In this document: in pieces, positions 42,406-49,377 of the stretch
Layout: each line of letters begins with the position of its first letter
Position numbering within the stretch: the stretch's first letter is position 1
Assembly (NCBI GenBank): GCA_038849555.1
Contig: JAWCMT010000008.1
Coordinates: 1 to 49,377 of the forward strand
Reading direction: 5' to 3'
Origin: JAOAIV01 sp038849555
GTDB lineage: Archaea > Thermoproteota > Bathyarchaeia > Bathyarchaeales > Bathycorpusculaceae
DNA length: 49,377 bases
Notes under the pieces: generated by a model
Database searches by the model: none
Told to the model about the DNA's origin: nothing
The model's input: the letters and a program-made list of their open reading frames with translations, nothing else
Program-made: the position numbers and the translations under genes

Positions 42406-42601
42406 TCTCCGATTTTTTCCTTTGATGCCGTAGGCTTTTACAGTGCTGTCCAAGCCTAATGGTCAAAGCAGCAGTTAGGCTATTCTAAAACTGTGTCTTC
42501 ACATTTTGCGGCTATTTAGCGGATCGTTCCAGAAATCGGTAGACTGTGTTCATTTGTGAAGTGCGCATGAAGGATGATCTAAAAATGGCAGTTGGGCCTT
42601 T

Positions 42602-44053
42602 CTATATTCTGGTCTGGCCTCTGTGTTTTCTGCGGCGCCATAGCAGATAAACAGAGGCTGCTGCCACGCCTACTGCGGCTGCTACAAGCATAAGCGGCGG
42701 TGACTGTGAAGCTTCAGCAATGGTAAAGCAGATGGTTTCTGAGGTGCCCCTGTTGCCTTCTGCATCTACCGCGTAGAGGGTTATGCTATGCACGCCGGCC
42801 GCCAGGCGCTCAAGCGTGATGTTGCCTGCAAGCGGCGTTTCCGGGCCGCCATCCAGCACGTAGGTTATGGTTTTGGCGTGCTCGTTTATGGTGAAGTTTA
42901 GCGGTATGCTTGTGGTGTGGTAGGTCTTGTTTGCTGGCGAGTGCACTGCTATTTTTGGCGGCTCCGTGTCAGGCGGCACATACGTGGGGTCCCGCGTTCC
43001 ATAGGCGAATGGCACGTAGACTTCGTTGGTGGCGTGCGGAGTTATGGTTGGCCCATATGGCCAGCTGTACCATCCATCAGGATAGCTGGTAGTGTAACCG
43101 CCAAGAACATAAATTAAATCGTTTAGTACGGCAGCAGCGAAACTAAAGCGTGATGTGGGTATAGTAGCGCCAATTACCCACTTATCTCTTGCTGGATCAT
43201 AGATTTGGGTTGCACTATTCGAGAAGAAGTATATTCTTTTGATTGCGTTTGCACCTGTTGTAGCTGCTGCGGCGCCGTATCTGAGACCGTTTGGCATTCT
43301 TGTTCCTTCGCGCCAAGTGTTCGTTTTTGGGTCGTATATTTGGTTTAGATCTGATTGAGGGCTTGATGATAGACCCCCGATTATGTATATTTTACCGTCT
43401 ATTGCTGCTGATGGGTAATCTGCGGTTCCTGTCAGGATTGGTGCGGCTGTGGTCCATGTGTCTGTTTCTGGGTCGTAATCTTCGTTGAGGTTTGTGATTG
43501 AACCGCCGAAGCCGGAATCGTCTGGTATATATCCGCCTATCAAGTAGATTTTGCCGTTGGCGACGTTTGCTTGAAGTGACCATCTGGGGGTTGGCATGGG
43601 CGCCTTTGTCTCCCATGTGTCTGTTTCTGGATCGTAGGCTTCGTTTACTCCAGTGGCATTGCCATCAGCCGCGTACCCGCCTATGCAGTAGATTTTGCCT
43701 TTGTAGGCAGCTATGGCAAAATCCATCCGAGCTGTGGGCATTGGCGTCTTGAAGCGCCATGTGTCTGTTTCTGGATCATACTCCTCGTTTACTCCTGTTA
43801 TGCCCCCTTTTACCGGCAGCGGACCTTTTAATGTGCCGCCTCCCCCGCTTCGCGTATTACCGCCTATAGCGTATATCCTGCCGTTCACCGCTGCTGCGCC
43901 CAGGCTGAACCGCGCTACCTGCATGGGTGCACGCGTAACCCATGAGCCAGGCGAAAGTGCGGCTGAGGCTGCAGACGCGGCGCAGCCAGCGCACAGGGCG
44001 GAAGCCAAAACAAGCGCAAGCGCCATCGCGCTTAGTCTCAAAGTTACCCCCAA
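42602..44053 (-). CDS. Secreted kelch-repeat protein with membrane anchor
   Basis: 483 residues. A signal peptide (Ala/Leu-rich, possibly ending near CAGCAASA) leads to six kelch blades with the repeat 'NGKIYxIGG...YDPETDTW...PMPT'. After these comes an Ig-like module (about 365-450, DTEPPKIAVHSPANKTY) and one membrane helix ending in WRRRKHR. The layout mirrors the PQQ-type propeller at 24199-26979: signal, propeller, Ig-like domain, C-terminal helix. It is likely displayed on the cell surface for binding. The start is TTG 44053 or the ATG nine codons later. Confidence 0.85.
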   Translation of the reverse strand: MGVTLRLSAMALALVLASALCAGCAASAASAALSPGSWVTRAPMQVARFSLGAAAVNGRIYAIGGNTRSGGGGTLKGPLPVKGGITGVNEEYDPETDTWRFKTPMPTARMDFAIAAYKGKIYCIGGYAADGNATGVNEAYDPETDTWETKAPMPTPRWSLQANVANGKIYLIGGYIPDDSGFGGSITNLNEDYDPETDTWTTAAPILTGTADYPSAAIDGKIYIIGGLSSSPQSDLNQIYDPKTNTWREGTRMPNGLRYGAAAATTGANAIKRIYFFSNSATQIYDPARDKWVIGATIPTSRFSFAAAVLNDLIYVLGGYTTSYPDGWYSWPYGPTITPHATNEVYVPFAYGTRDPTYVPPDTEPPKIAVHSPANKTYHTTSIPLNFTINEHAKTITYVLDGGPETPLAGNITLERLAAGVHSITLYAVDAEGNRGTSETICFTIAEASQSPPLMLVAAAVGVAAASVYLLWRRRKHRGQTRI

Positions 44054-44217
44054 CAGTATACTATCCTAACTCCCAAAAATAAAACCTTTCCCTCAAAGCC
44101 GACACCACGCAAAAAGCGCTTATGCCAAACCATACCCCACCTTCCCCACAACACACAAAAACATGCAAAAACCCAAACATTCCATAATAAGCCAACCGCC
44201 CCTCTCTGCTTCGCCGT

Positions 44218-44271
44218 CACATTTGGCGCATATTAGAAATTCATTGCAGAAACCTATAGAGGGGGTCTATC
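44218..44271 (+). repeat. Copy B of the 54-bp two-copy intergenic element
   Basis: 42 of 54 positions match copy A at 6751-6804. TTG 44245 opens a 16-codon frame (LQKPIEGVY and onward, TAG at 44293-44295) aligned with the ATG frame of copy A. The end can fold as ATAGA-GGGGG-TCTAT. It lies in the 272-bp gap between the AlkD-like and kelch genes, both on the other strand; the remainder of that gap holds nothing else that I can see. Confidence 0.55.
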
Positions 44272-44325
44272 GCTATCGTCGCTTTCTGAAATAGAAATTA
44301 CGCGTCTTATAAGCCATAGTGCAAA

Positions 44326-45036
44326 TCAATTTCGCTTCATGGCTTCTGCCTTAAGCTCTTTCGGCATAAGTTCAATGGCGTAGCGCAAAGCTGTCCGCGG
44401 CATCCGCGCCTTGTTTTTCAGCACGTAGTAGAAGACTTCCTTTTGATGCTTTCTGCTTGCTTCCTTGAGCAACCAGCCGTAGCCTTTCTGCACCATGGCA
44501 TCTCCATCCTCCAAGAGCATGTCGCTTATTTCGAAGACTTCGCTTAGAAAATAGCCTTTTCGTGCTGGATATATAAGCGACACCGCCGCGGCTCTTCTAA
44601 GCCATCGGTTATGGGACTTAGCCCACTTTTTCAATTCTCCTATGACGCCGGGATGCTTCTGTATTAGGCTGCCGACGGTGCGAGTGCAGAAGCTGTCACA
44701 TTTAGCCCAATTATTAACGTATTTTCCAATCCAGCCTTCGAAAACCGCCAAATCAGCTGGCTCAAGCACCGCAACGAGATTTGGGAGCCAATAACAGACC
44801 ACAAAGGCTTCTTCAGTGCAGTCCGAACGCAGCAGGTCTTCGCAAAGCGCGAAAATCTCTGCCTTGCTGAGGGTTTTTGCTTCTTTCCAGTATTTCCTTG
44901 CTATCTTGCGAACTGCATCTGCTTTAACACCGTAGCATGCAACCTCTTCTTTGAAGAAACGCTGAAAACTTCGCCGAGTTTCCTCATCAGCAAGGGCTTT
45001 CAGTTCAGCTCTAATGTGCTCAACAATCGGGCTCAT
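44326..45036 (-). CDS. AlkD-like DNA alkylation repair protein
   Basis: 236 residues, all helical HEAT-like repeats of the DNA alkylation repair family. Signs: FFKEEVACYGVKADAVRKIARKYWKE near the start, CYWLPNLV, WIGKYVNNWAKCDSFCTRTVGSLI, and RWLRRAAAVSLIYPARKG followed by DAMVQKGYGWLLKEA. Such enzymes cut N3- and N7-alkylated purines from DNA without base flipping. The Trp and Asp that line the lesion pocket appear as NNWAKCD. ATG 45036 is used; GTG 45042 is also in frame. It is single, with a terminator of the upstream genes between. Confidence 0.88.
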   Translation of the reverse strand: MSPIVEHIRAELKALADEETRRSFQRFFKEEVACYGVKADAVRKIARKYWKEAKTLSKAEIFALCEDLLRSDCTEEAFVVCYWLPNLVAVLEPADLAVFEGWIGKYVNNWAKCDSFCTRTVGSLIQKHPGVIGELKKWAKSHNRWLRRAAAVSLIYPARKGYFLSEVFEISDMLLEDGDAMVQKGYGWLLKEASRKHQKEVFYYVLKNKARMPRTALRYAIELMPKELKAEAMKRN

Positions 45037-45085
45037 GAGCACTGTATTCTTGCACGCGGAAAAATAACGCTTTCCTCCGAGAAAA

Positions 45086-45120
45086 GATAATTGAAAAATA
45101 ACAAAAAGGAAAGAAAAGGA
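45086..45120 (-). terminator. T-rich terminator behind the RHH regulator operon
   Basis: On the minus strand, the stop at 45124 is followed by TCCTTTTCTTTCCTTTTTG and TTATTTTTC, a stemless T-rich archaeal terminator. Confidence 0.55.
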
Positions 45121-45123
45121 AAC

Positions 45124-45417
45124 CTAAGGAGACTCCATCTGGTAAAGATCTAGATCCAATTTGAGCTTTAACGGCTTTTCGCGCACACCATTTTCCAAAT
45201 CGTATAGGCTAGACAAAGCGTTCTCCAATCTGCTCCGCTCAACTTCTTGAACCACAACCAGCGCAACCTCGGATTTAGCTGCCTTATCAGAGCCTGCACT
45301 GCAGATGGCCAGCGCACCCCGGTCAATCAGCTCTATCGGGCCAGATTTAAGTTTATACGCTTCTTCTAGCCCAATCGGGCATTTTGCTGCGATTTCCTCA
45401 GGTAAATGTTTAGTCAA
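45124..45417 (-). CDS. Unknown 97-residue partner of the RHH regulator
   Basis: The start is probably TTG 45417: GGAGG lies 7 nt before it, and the TTG overlaps the stop region of the RHH gene (TTGACTAA). A longer frame from ATG 45444 has no ribosome site. The protein is a small alpha/beta domain: an acidic helix, then ELIDRGALAICSAG, a strand SEVALVVVQEV, a helix with SRLENALSSLYDLE, and an acidic end. I do not recognise the family. Coupling to the RHH gene suggests shared control or a complex. Confidence 0.55.
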   Translation of the reverse strand: MTKHLPEEIAAKCPIGLEEAYKLKSGPIELIDRGALAICSAGSDKAAKSEVALVVVQEVERSRLENALSSLYDLENGVREKPLKLKLDLDLYQMESP

Positions 45418-45565
45418 CGCTTTTCCTCCGCCAAACTTCAGCACTGATCAAGTCGCGGATGGCAACTCGGATGGCTTCGGCCCTGTTCGGGTAGAATCTT
45501 TCATCCACGAGTTGGTCTAAAGCTTTTATGTAAGTTTCAGGTAGATATAGTGTGATTAGTTTCAT
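45410..45565 (-). CDS. Short ribbon-helix-helix regulator (CdrS-like)
   Basis: 51 residues, all of it a ribbon-helix-helix domain: MKLITLYLPETYIKALDQLV forms the ribbon and first helix, and NRAEAIRVAIRDLI the second. The LITLYLPE ribbon and PNRAEAIRVAIRDL are very like the short archaeal RHH proteins that include CdrS, a cell-division regulator of haloarchaea. Identity with CdrS itself is not proven. The gene is too short for ordinary ORF cut-offs. It overlaps the next gene by 8 nt, and two palindromes lie upstream, probably including its own operator. Confidence 0.8.
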   Translation of the reverse strand: MKLITLYLPETYIKALDQLVDERFYPNRAEAIRVAIRDLISAEVWRRKSVD

Positions 45566-45627
45566 TTGGTTTCCTCTCCCGTTGGTGGAGTATCAGATTG
45601 TGTTTTTTGGTTATACTTCTATATATT

Positions 45628-45683
45628 ATGTTTTAAATATGTCTTAAACATGTTTGTTCCTTATCTTATAAATATTTTATAAG
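45628..45683. promoter_or_regulatory. Two inverted repeats in a divergent promoter region
   Basis: CTTATAAATATTTTATAAG (45665-45683) is a 19-bp repeat with perfect 7-bp arms. ATGTTTTAAATATGTCTTAAACAT (45628-45651) is an imperfect one. Both lie in an A/T-rich gap between the RHH gene (minus) and the methylthiotransferase gene (plus) and contain TATA-like sequences. RHH proteins usually bind such sites and repress their own genes. Confidence 0.45.
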
Positions 45684-45774
45684 GCATGTTGCAGTTTCAT
45701 GTAAATTCTTGGCAGAAGGGACCTCTACGTTTTTATTTATTATTAAAGCATCTAAGGTATTGCGATGTGAAGTT

Positions 45775-47061
45775 ATGCGTGTTTTCGTGAAAAGTTTCGG
45801 CTGCTCGACGAATTTGGCTGACGGCGAGGTTCTAGCGGGTTGCTTAGCAGAAGCTGGATACACGCTGGCGCGTTCTATTTCAGAAGCGGATGTGGTGGTC
45901 TATAACACTTGCGCGGTTAAGGCCCCTACGGAGAACCGCATGATTGAAGCGTTGCGCCGTGTTCCCTCCGGGAAAAAGGTTATTGTCGCGGGCTGTTTGC
46001 CGCTCATAAATTTTGAGAGACTGCAGCGTGAAGTACGTTTTGATGGTGCGGTTGGGCCTGCCGCGGGCAAAAAGATCGTTGAGATCGTAGAGCGCGTTTT
46101 AGAAGGCAAAAACGGCATAATGCTGGCTGATTCCTTGGAAGCTATGCCGTTGCTTGAGCTTCCACGCGTTAAGGCAAGTAGCGTGCTAAGTGTCTTGCCA
46201 GTCAGCTATGGATGCTTGGGCATTTGCGCTTATTGCTGCGTTGTCTTCGCGCGAGGCCGCTTGAGGAGCTACCCCGTTGACGAGCTTGCTGCAAGAGTGC
46301 AGCGGGATGCGGCTGCCGGCGTAAAGGAGTTCTGGGTTACATCACAAGACACAGCATGCTACGGAAGAGACATCGGTGCGAATCTTGCAGTGCTGCTTAA
46401 AGCAATATGCATGGTGGATGGCGATTTCCGCGTTCGAGTTGGCATGATGACGCCGAACAGAGTAGCAGACATCTTGTCGGAAATAATTGAGGCCTTCAAG
46501 AGTCCTAAGGTGTTCAAGTTTGTGCACTTGCCAGTTCAAAGCGGCGATGACGAGGTTCTGAGGCGGATGCGGAGAGGCTACACAGTCAAAGACTTCAAAG
46601 AGATAATCGCTGCCTTTAGAGCGGCTTTTCCAGAGATTACTGTGGCTACGGATGTTATATGCGGTTTTCCTGGCGAAACACGTGAGGCTTTTAAGAACAC
46701 GCTTAAGCTGATTGCTGAAGTGAAACCGGATATTGTTAATGTGTCGAAGTTCTTTCCTAGACCAAAGACGGCGGCTGCTGCAATGCAGGAGGATTTTGTG
46801 GATGCCAATGAGGTTAAGTGGCGAAGCGCTGAAGCAACTAAGCTGGTTAAGCGCATTTCCCTAGAGAGGAACCAGTGTTGGATTGGCTGGACTGGCGAAG
46901 TTCTCATAGACGAGAAGGGCAAGGTTCCCGGCTCATGGATTGGCAGAAACTTCGCCTATAAACCAGTGGTTATCAAAAGCCAAGAGAACTTGCTTGGCAA
47001 GATGCTACGTGTAAAAGTTGTGAAAGCCTTCTCTACACACCTTATGGGCACGCTTGAGTAA
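45775..47061 (+). CDS. tRNA N6-threonylcarbamoyladenosine methylthiotransferase (MiaB-like, archaeal)
   Basis: About 428 residues. The N-terminal domain holds auxiliary cluster ligands Cys10, Cys46 and Cys74. The radical SAM motif is Cys147, Cys151 and Cys154 (CLGICAYC). HLPVQSGDDEVLRRMRRGYT and DVICGFPGET are diagnostic of the family, and a C-terminal TRAM-like domain (GWTGEVLIDEKGK) ends it. Archaeal members of this group (e-MtaB/CDKAL1-like) make ms2t6A at position 37 of tRNAs reading ANN codons. The start is placed at ATG 45775, since the family begins with this MRVFVKSFGC segment; the frame extends to 45709 without support. Confidence 0.93.
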   Translation: MRVFVKSFGCSTNLADGEVLAGCLAEAGYTLARSISEADVVVYNTCAVKAPTENRMIEALRRVPSGKKVIVAGCLPLINFERLQREVRFDGAVGPAAGKKIVEIVERVLEGKNGIMLADSLEAMPLLELPRVKASSVLSVLPVSYGCLGICAYCCVVFARGRLRSYPVDELAARVQRDAAAGVKEFWVTSQDTACYGRDIGANLAVLLKAICMVDGDFRVRVGMMTPNRVADILSEIIEAFKSPKVFKFVHLPVQSGDDEVLRRMRRGYTVKDFKEIIAAFRAAFPEITVATDVICGFPGETREAFKNTLKLIAEVKPDIVNVSKFFPRPKTAAAAMQEDFVDANEVKWRSAEATKLVKRISLERNQCWIGWTGEVLIDEKGKVPGSWIGRNFAYKPVVIKSQENLLGKMLRVKVVKAFSTHLMGTLE

Positions 47062-47238
47062 GCCACTGAACCTGTTGCGCTCGACGAAGCCAATACGCCC
47101 TCTACAAGTAGGGGCAACTTTTGTTCAGGTTAATGCAGACTGGCGGCTTGGCGATTAAGAATTTCTTTTGTTTTGTGCGATGTGTTTATGTTTTACCCTT
47201 AAAGTTACTTAACTGAAAAAGAAACAGGCGACTAAAAA

Positions 47239-48303
47239 ATGGTAAATAAAAACGCAATCACGATGCTGCATGGCGCAGGCGGCACAGTCATGCACGCCTT
47301 AGTTAAAGATTATATTGTAAAGAACTTCAGCGGTTTGAGCAACGCTGACGTCCCGCTTGAAGCGTTAGATGACGCTGCAGCTATAGGCGATATAGTGCTT
47401 AAAAGCGATTCGCATGCAGTTAAACCCATATTCTTTCCAGGCGGCGACATCGGACGATTAGCCGTCTCCGGCACCGTCAACGACATCTCATGCTTGGGCG
47501 CTGAGCCTTATGCGTTGGCGTGCGGCTTAGTTTTGGAGGAAGGCTTGCCGCTTTCGGATTTGGAGAGGATCTTGGCGAGTATGCGGCAAACCTGCATAGA
47601 AGCAGGCGTGGGCGTAGTGACTGGTGACACAAAAGTTGTTGAAAAGGGCAGCCTCGGCGGCTGCATCATGAACGTTTCAGGCATAGGACGCCGAACCAAA
47701 GCGCTCGAAAGCAACTTGGAAGTGGTAAAGCGGCACCGCAGCGGCTTCTCTGCGCGTTGGGTTTTAGACTCCAACCTCAGCGTAGGCGACAAAATAATCT
47801 TGTCAGGCACCATAGGCGACCACGGGCTGGCTGTACTTTCAGCGCAGCAAGGCCTGAATTTTGGAAGCGAGATAAGAAGCGACGTTAAACCCTTGAACCG
47901 CATTATTCAACGCTTACTCGGCGAAGTCGGCGGTGTCGTCACCATGAAAGACCCCACACGAGGCGGCTTAGCAGACGCCTTAAACGAGCTCAGCGAAAAA
48001 TCTAAGACGGGCATACTAATCTACGAGAACAAGATTCCAGTACGGCGTGATGTGCAAGCCGCCTGTGAAATGTTGGGTTTGGACCCGCTTGAGGTCGGGA
48101 ATGAGGGAAAAGTGATTATAGGCGTAGTACCCGCGAAGGCGGAGCAGGCGCTAGAGTTTCTGAAGAAAACCGAAGAAGGTAGAAACGCGGAAATAATCGG
48201 CGAAGTCACCGGAACCTTCACGGGCGTAGCTATGCAAACGGTGGTCGGCGGCAAACGGATAATCACGAGGCCAGTAGGCGACCCCGTGCCGCGAATCTGC
48301 TGA
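47239..48303 (+). CDS. hypE: Hydrogenase maturation protein HypE
   Basis: 354 residues. HypE dehydrates a C-terminal thiocarboxamide to the thiocyanate that supplies the CN ligands of [NiFe] hydrogenases. LHGAGGTVMH opens the protein, DDAAAIGD and DIGRLAVSGTVNDISCLGAEP form the ATP-binding core, and MKDPTRGGLADALNE follows. The essential C-terminal PRIC, with Cys354 last, is intact, so the protein should be active. HypF and the hydrogenase are not in the window, but its presence implies a [NiFe] hydrogenase in the genome. ATG 47239 follows an A-rich leader. Confidence 0.96.
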   Translation: MVNKNAITMLHGAGGTVMHALVKDYIVKNFSGLSNADVPLEALDDAAAIGDIVLKSDSHAVKPIFFPGGDIGRLAVSGTVNDISCLGAEPYALACGLVLEEGLPLSDLERILASMRQTCIEAGVGVVTGDTKVVEKGSLGGCIMNVSGIGRRTKALESNLEVVKRHRSGFSARWVLDSNLSVGDKIILSGTIGDHGLAVLSAQQGLNFGSEIRSDVKPLNRIIQRLLGEVGGVVTMKDPTRGGLADALNELSEKSKTGILIYENKIPVRRDVQAACEMLGLDPLEVGNEGKVIIGVVPAKAEQALEFLKKTEEGRNAEIIGEVTGTFTGVAMQTVVGGKRIITRPVGDPVPRIC

Positions 48304-48388
48304 AAAAGCGCCTACACAGAAGTGCCATAGCGATTAGGGCAAACTTAAAAGGCGCGCTTGCCTCATTATATTGTTGAAGGTGTTGTTT

Positions 48389-48949
48389 TTGGAGCACAGA
48401 CCAGCAGTCATAATTATCGACATGCTCAATGACTTTGTCACTGGAAAACTTGCAGCAAAAAGAGCATCGCGAATAATTCCAAACCTCAAGCGGCTCATAG
48501 AAGAAGCACGCAAACATGACGTGCCAGTAATCTATAGCAACGATGCACATTATCCGCAGGACGTGGAAGTCACCAGAAAATGGGGAAGCCACGCCATAAA
48601 AGGTACAAAAGGCGCCGAAGTCATCCCCGAGCTACAGCCTTCGGCGAAGGATTACATTGTAGAGAAGCGCACGTACAGCGGCTTTTATGAGACAGGCTTA
48701 GACCCGCTTCTGCGCAGCCTATACAAGGGCGAAGGCGCCAAAACAGTCATCTTGGGCGGGCTGCACACTAACATGTGCGTTAGACACACGGCTGCCGACG
48801 CCTTCTTCCGTGGCTACAACATCATAATCGCCAAGGACGGCGTCGAAGCCTTTACGCAGGAAGACCACGAGCAGGGCTTAAAGTATCTGGAATACGTTTA
48901 CAACGCCAAGATAATGACCGTTGACGAAATAATCCAGGAATTCAAGTAG
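48389..48949 (+). CDS. Isochorismatase-family hydrolase (nicotinamidase-like)
   Basis: About 186 residues. The catalytic Asp (IIIDMLNDFV), Lys (the VEKRTYSGF segment) and Cys (LGGLHTNMCVRHTAADAF) of the cysteine hydrolase family are in place, as is the usual cis-peptide region before the Cys. Nicotinamidases and other amidases share this pattern, so the substrate is not certain. TTG 48389 is chosen because AAGGTG lies 6 nt upstream; a TTG at 48371 is further out. It lies 86 bp behind hypE on the same strand. Confidence 0.85.
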   Translation: MEHRPAVIIIDMLNDFVTGKLAAKRASRIIPNLKRLIEEARKHDVPVIYSNDAHYPQDVEVTRKWGSHAIKGTKGAEVIPELQPSAKDYIVEKRTYSGFYETGLDPLLRSLYKGEGAKTVILGGLHTNMCVRHTAADAFFRGYNIIIAKDGVEAFTQEDHEQGLKYLEYVYNAKIMTVDEIIQEFK

Positions 48950-49022
48950 AGCAGTAACTGCACGCTTGCTACGGCTTTGAACTGCAAATACGATTAGCCT
49001 AAAACGTGCTGCCTTTCGCAAG

Positions 49023-49100
49023 TGGTGGGCCCGGCCGGATTCGAACCGGCGACCAACAGGTTATGAGCCTGGCGCTCTAACCTGGCTGAGCTACGGGCCC
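49023..49100 (-). tRNA. tRNA with CAT anticodon (Ile2 or elongator Met), CCA encoded
   Basis: Acceptor stem GGGCCCG/CGGGCCC, discriminator A, encoded CCA (49023-49025). D stem GCTC/GAGC. Anticodon loop CTCATAA gives CAT. T arm GCCGG-TTCGAAT-CCGGC. Pair 27-43 is a C-U mismatch. The GGGCCC acceptor resembles archaeal isoleucine tRNAs, so this could be the Ile2 species whose C34 is changed to agmatidine, but an elongator Met tRNA is not excluded. The initiator is unlikely, as the acceptor lacks the archaeal AGCGGG-type start. Confidence 0.93.
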
Positions 49101-49201
49101 GCATTCTCTTGTGCTTCGCTTACTATTGCTATTTTTGATGGAATTTAAACGTTTTCCGAGCACCAGCCTACAGAAAGCCACTGTAATACTCTGCTAAACG
49201 T

Positions 49202-49377
49202 TCAGTTCGAGTTTAGAGCATAGCCAAAGGCCGACTTTCTGCAGCCCGCAGCACTCATGCGCTCGTAGTGGTACAGGTACTCCTGCGCGTAGCCAGCATA
49301 CCGACCGAAGTATTCTCTGCCGAAAGTATTAAGCCTCGCGTATTCGGCGTTGCCTGAACATTCTTTCGCCAAAAGTT
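49202..49377 (-). CDS. C-terminal part of an unidentified protein (5' truncated by the window edge)
   Basis: An open frame enters from the right edge and stops at TGA (49204-49202), covering about 58 residues. It is rich in Tyr, Arg, Gly and Ala (for example FGREYFGRYAGYAQEYLYHYERM) and has a coding-like make-up. No family is recognised from this piece. The tRNA gene lies downstream on the same strand. Confidence 0.5.
   Translation of the reverse strand, partial: LLAKECSGNAEYARLNTFGREYFGRYAGYAQEYLYHYERMSAAGCRKSAFGYALNSN

Noticed and set aside
47062..47238. Possible repeat between the methylthiotransferase gene and hypE
   Set aside because: Contains GGCGGCTTGGCG and CTGAACCTG-like words that vaguely recall the 54-bp element, but order and spacing do not match.
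1..49377. CRISPR arrays, insertion sequences, integrases, phage genes
   Set aside because: No regularly spaced repeats, no transposase- or integrase-like proteins, and no duplicated tRNA 3' end were seen.

Overview
The window looks archaeal. It encodes a proteasome beta subunit next to an aCPSF1/FttA-type KH-beta-CASP ribonuclease, SepF, an Nre DNA-repair protein with a PCNA-binding tail, an archaeal-type methionyl-tRNA synthetase, a Dph6-like enzyme, CbiZ and CbiB, HypE, and TATA-box promoters. Both tRNA genes carry an encoded CCA. A corrinoid protein paired with an MtrH-like methyltransferase but without the rest of the Mtr complex, cobamide salvage genes, many radical SAM enzymes and many secreted or C-terminally anchored proteins fit Candidatus Bathyarchaeia (TACK group). 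That placement is inference, not a phylogeny. I see no CRISPR array, insertion sequence or phage gene.

Layout. 0-7 kb: pyrophosphatase; a translationally coupled secreted pair whose first member, a caspase-like protease-like protein, is cut by one in-frame TAG; a long coiled-coil protein; Nre; tRNA-Asp. 7-17 kb: CbiB, a B12-binding radical SAM protein, the corrinoid protein/MtrH/DUF1616 operon, and two tandem giant GT-C-like membrane proteins. 16-24 kb: a region rich in radical SAM genes (two SPASM enzymes, one B12-binding enzyme, one HemN/HemW-like enzyme, a small membrane protein), into which an RnfD-ferredoxin fusion and an ECF-S-like membrane protein are set. 24-34 kb: a secreted PQQ-type propeller, a YtcJ-like amidohydrolase, a structured non-coding stretch, Dph6-like, a third B12-binding radical SAM protein, and two paralogous glycosidase-like barrels flanking ferredoxin-CbiZ. 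34-42 kb: housekeeping (psmB, fttA, sepF, a variant uracil-DNA glycosylase, a methyltransferase operon with a Met-rich micro-protein, RDD protein, metG, PHP). 42-49 kb: secreted kelch protein, AlkD-like glycosylase, RHH regulator pair, tRNA methylthiotransferase, hypE, isochorismatase-like hydrolase, a CAT-anticodon tRNA, and a truncated gene at the right edge.

How it fits together. Cobamides are the recurring theme: CbiB and CbiZ serve synthesis and salvage, the corrinoid protein with MtrH moves methyl groups to a tetrahydropterin, and three radical SAM enzymes bind B12. DNA maintenance is represented by Nre, UDG and AlkD. The items I consider most worth checking are the TAG-interrupted secreted protease-like gene, a 54-bp two-copy intergenic element carrying a conserved micro-ORF, the RnfD-ferredoxin fusion lacking the usual flavinylation motif, the Cys-to-His change at an Fe-S ligand of the UDG, and the radical SAM/small-ORF operon at 19.8-23.9 kb.
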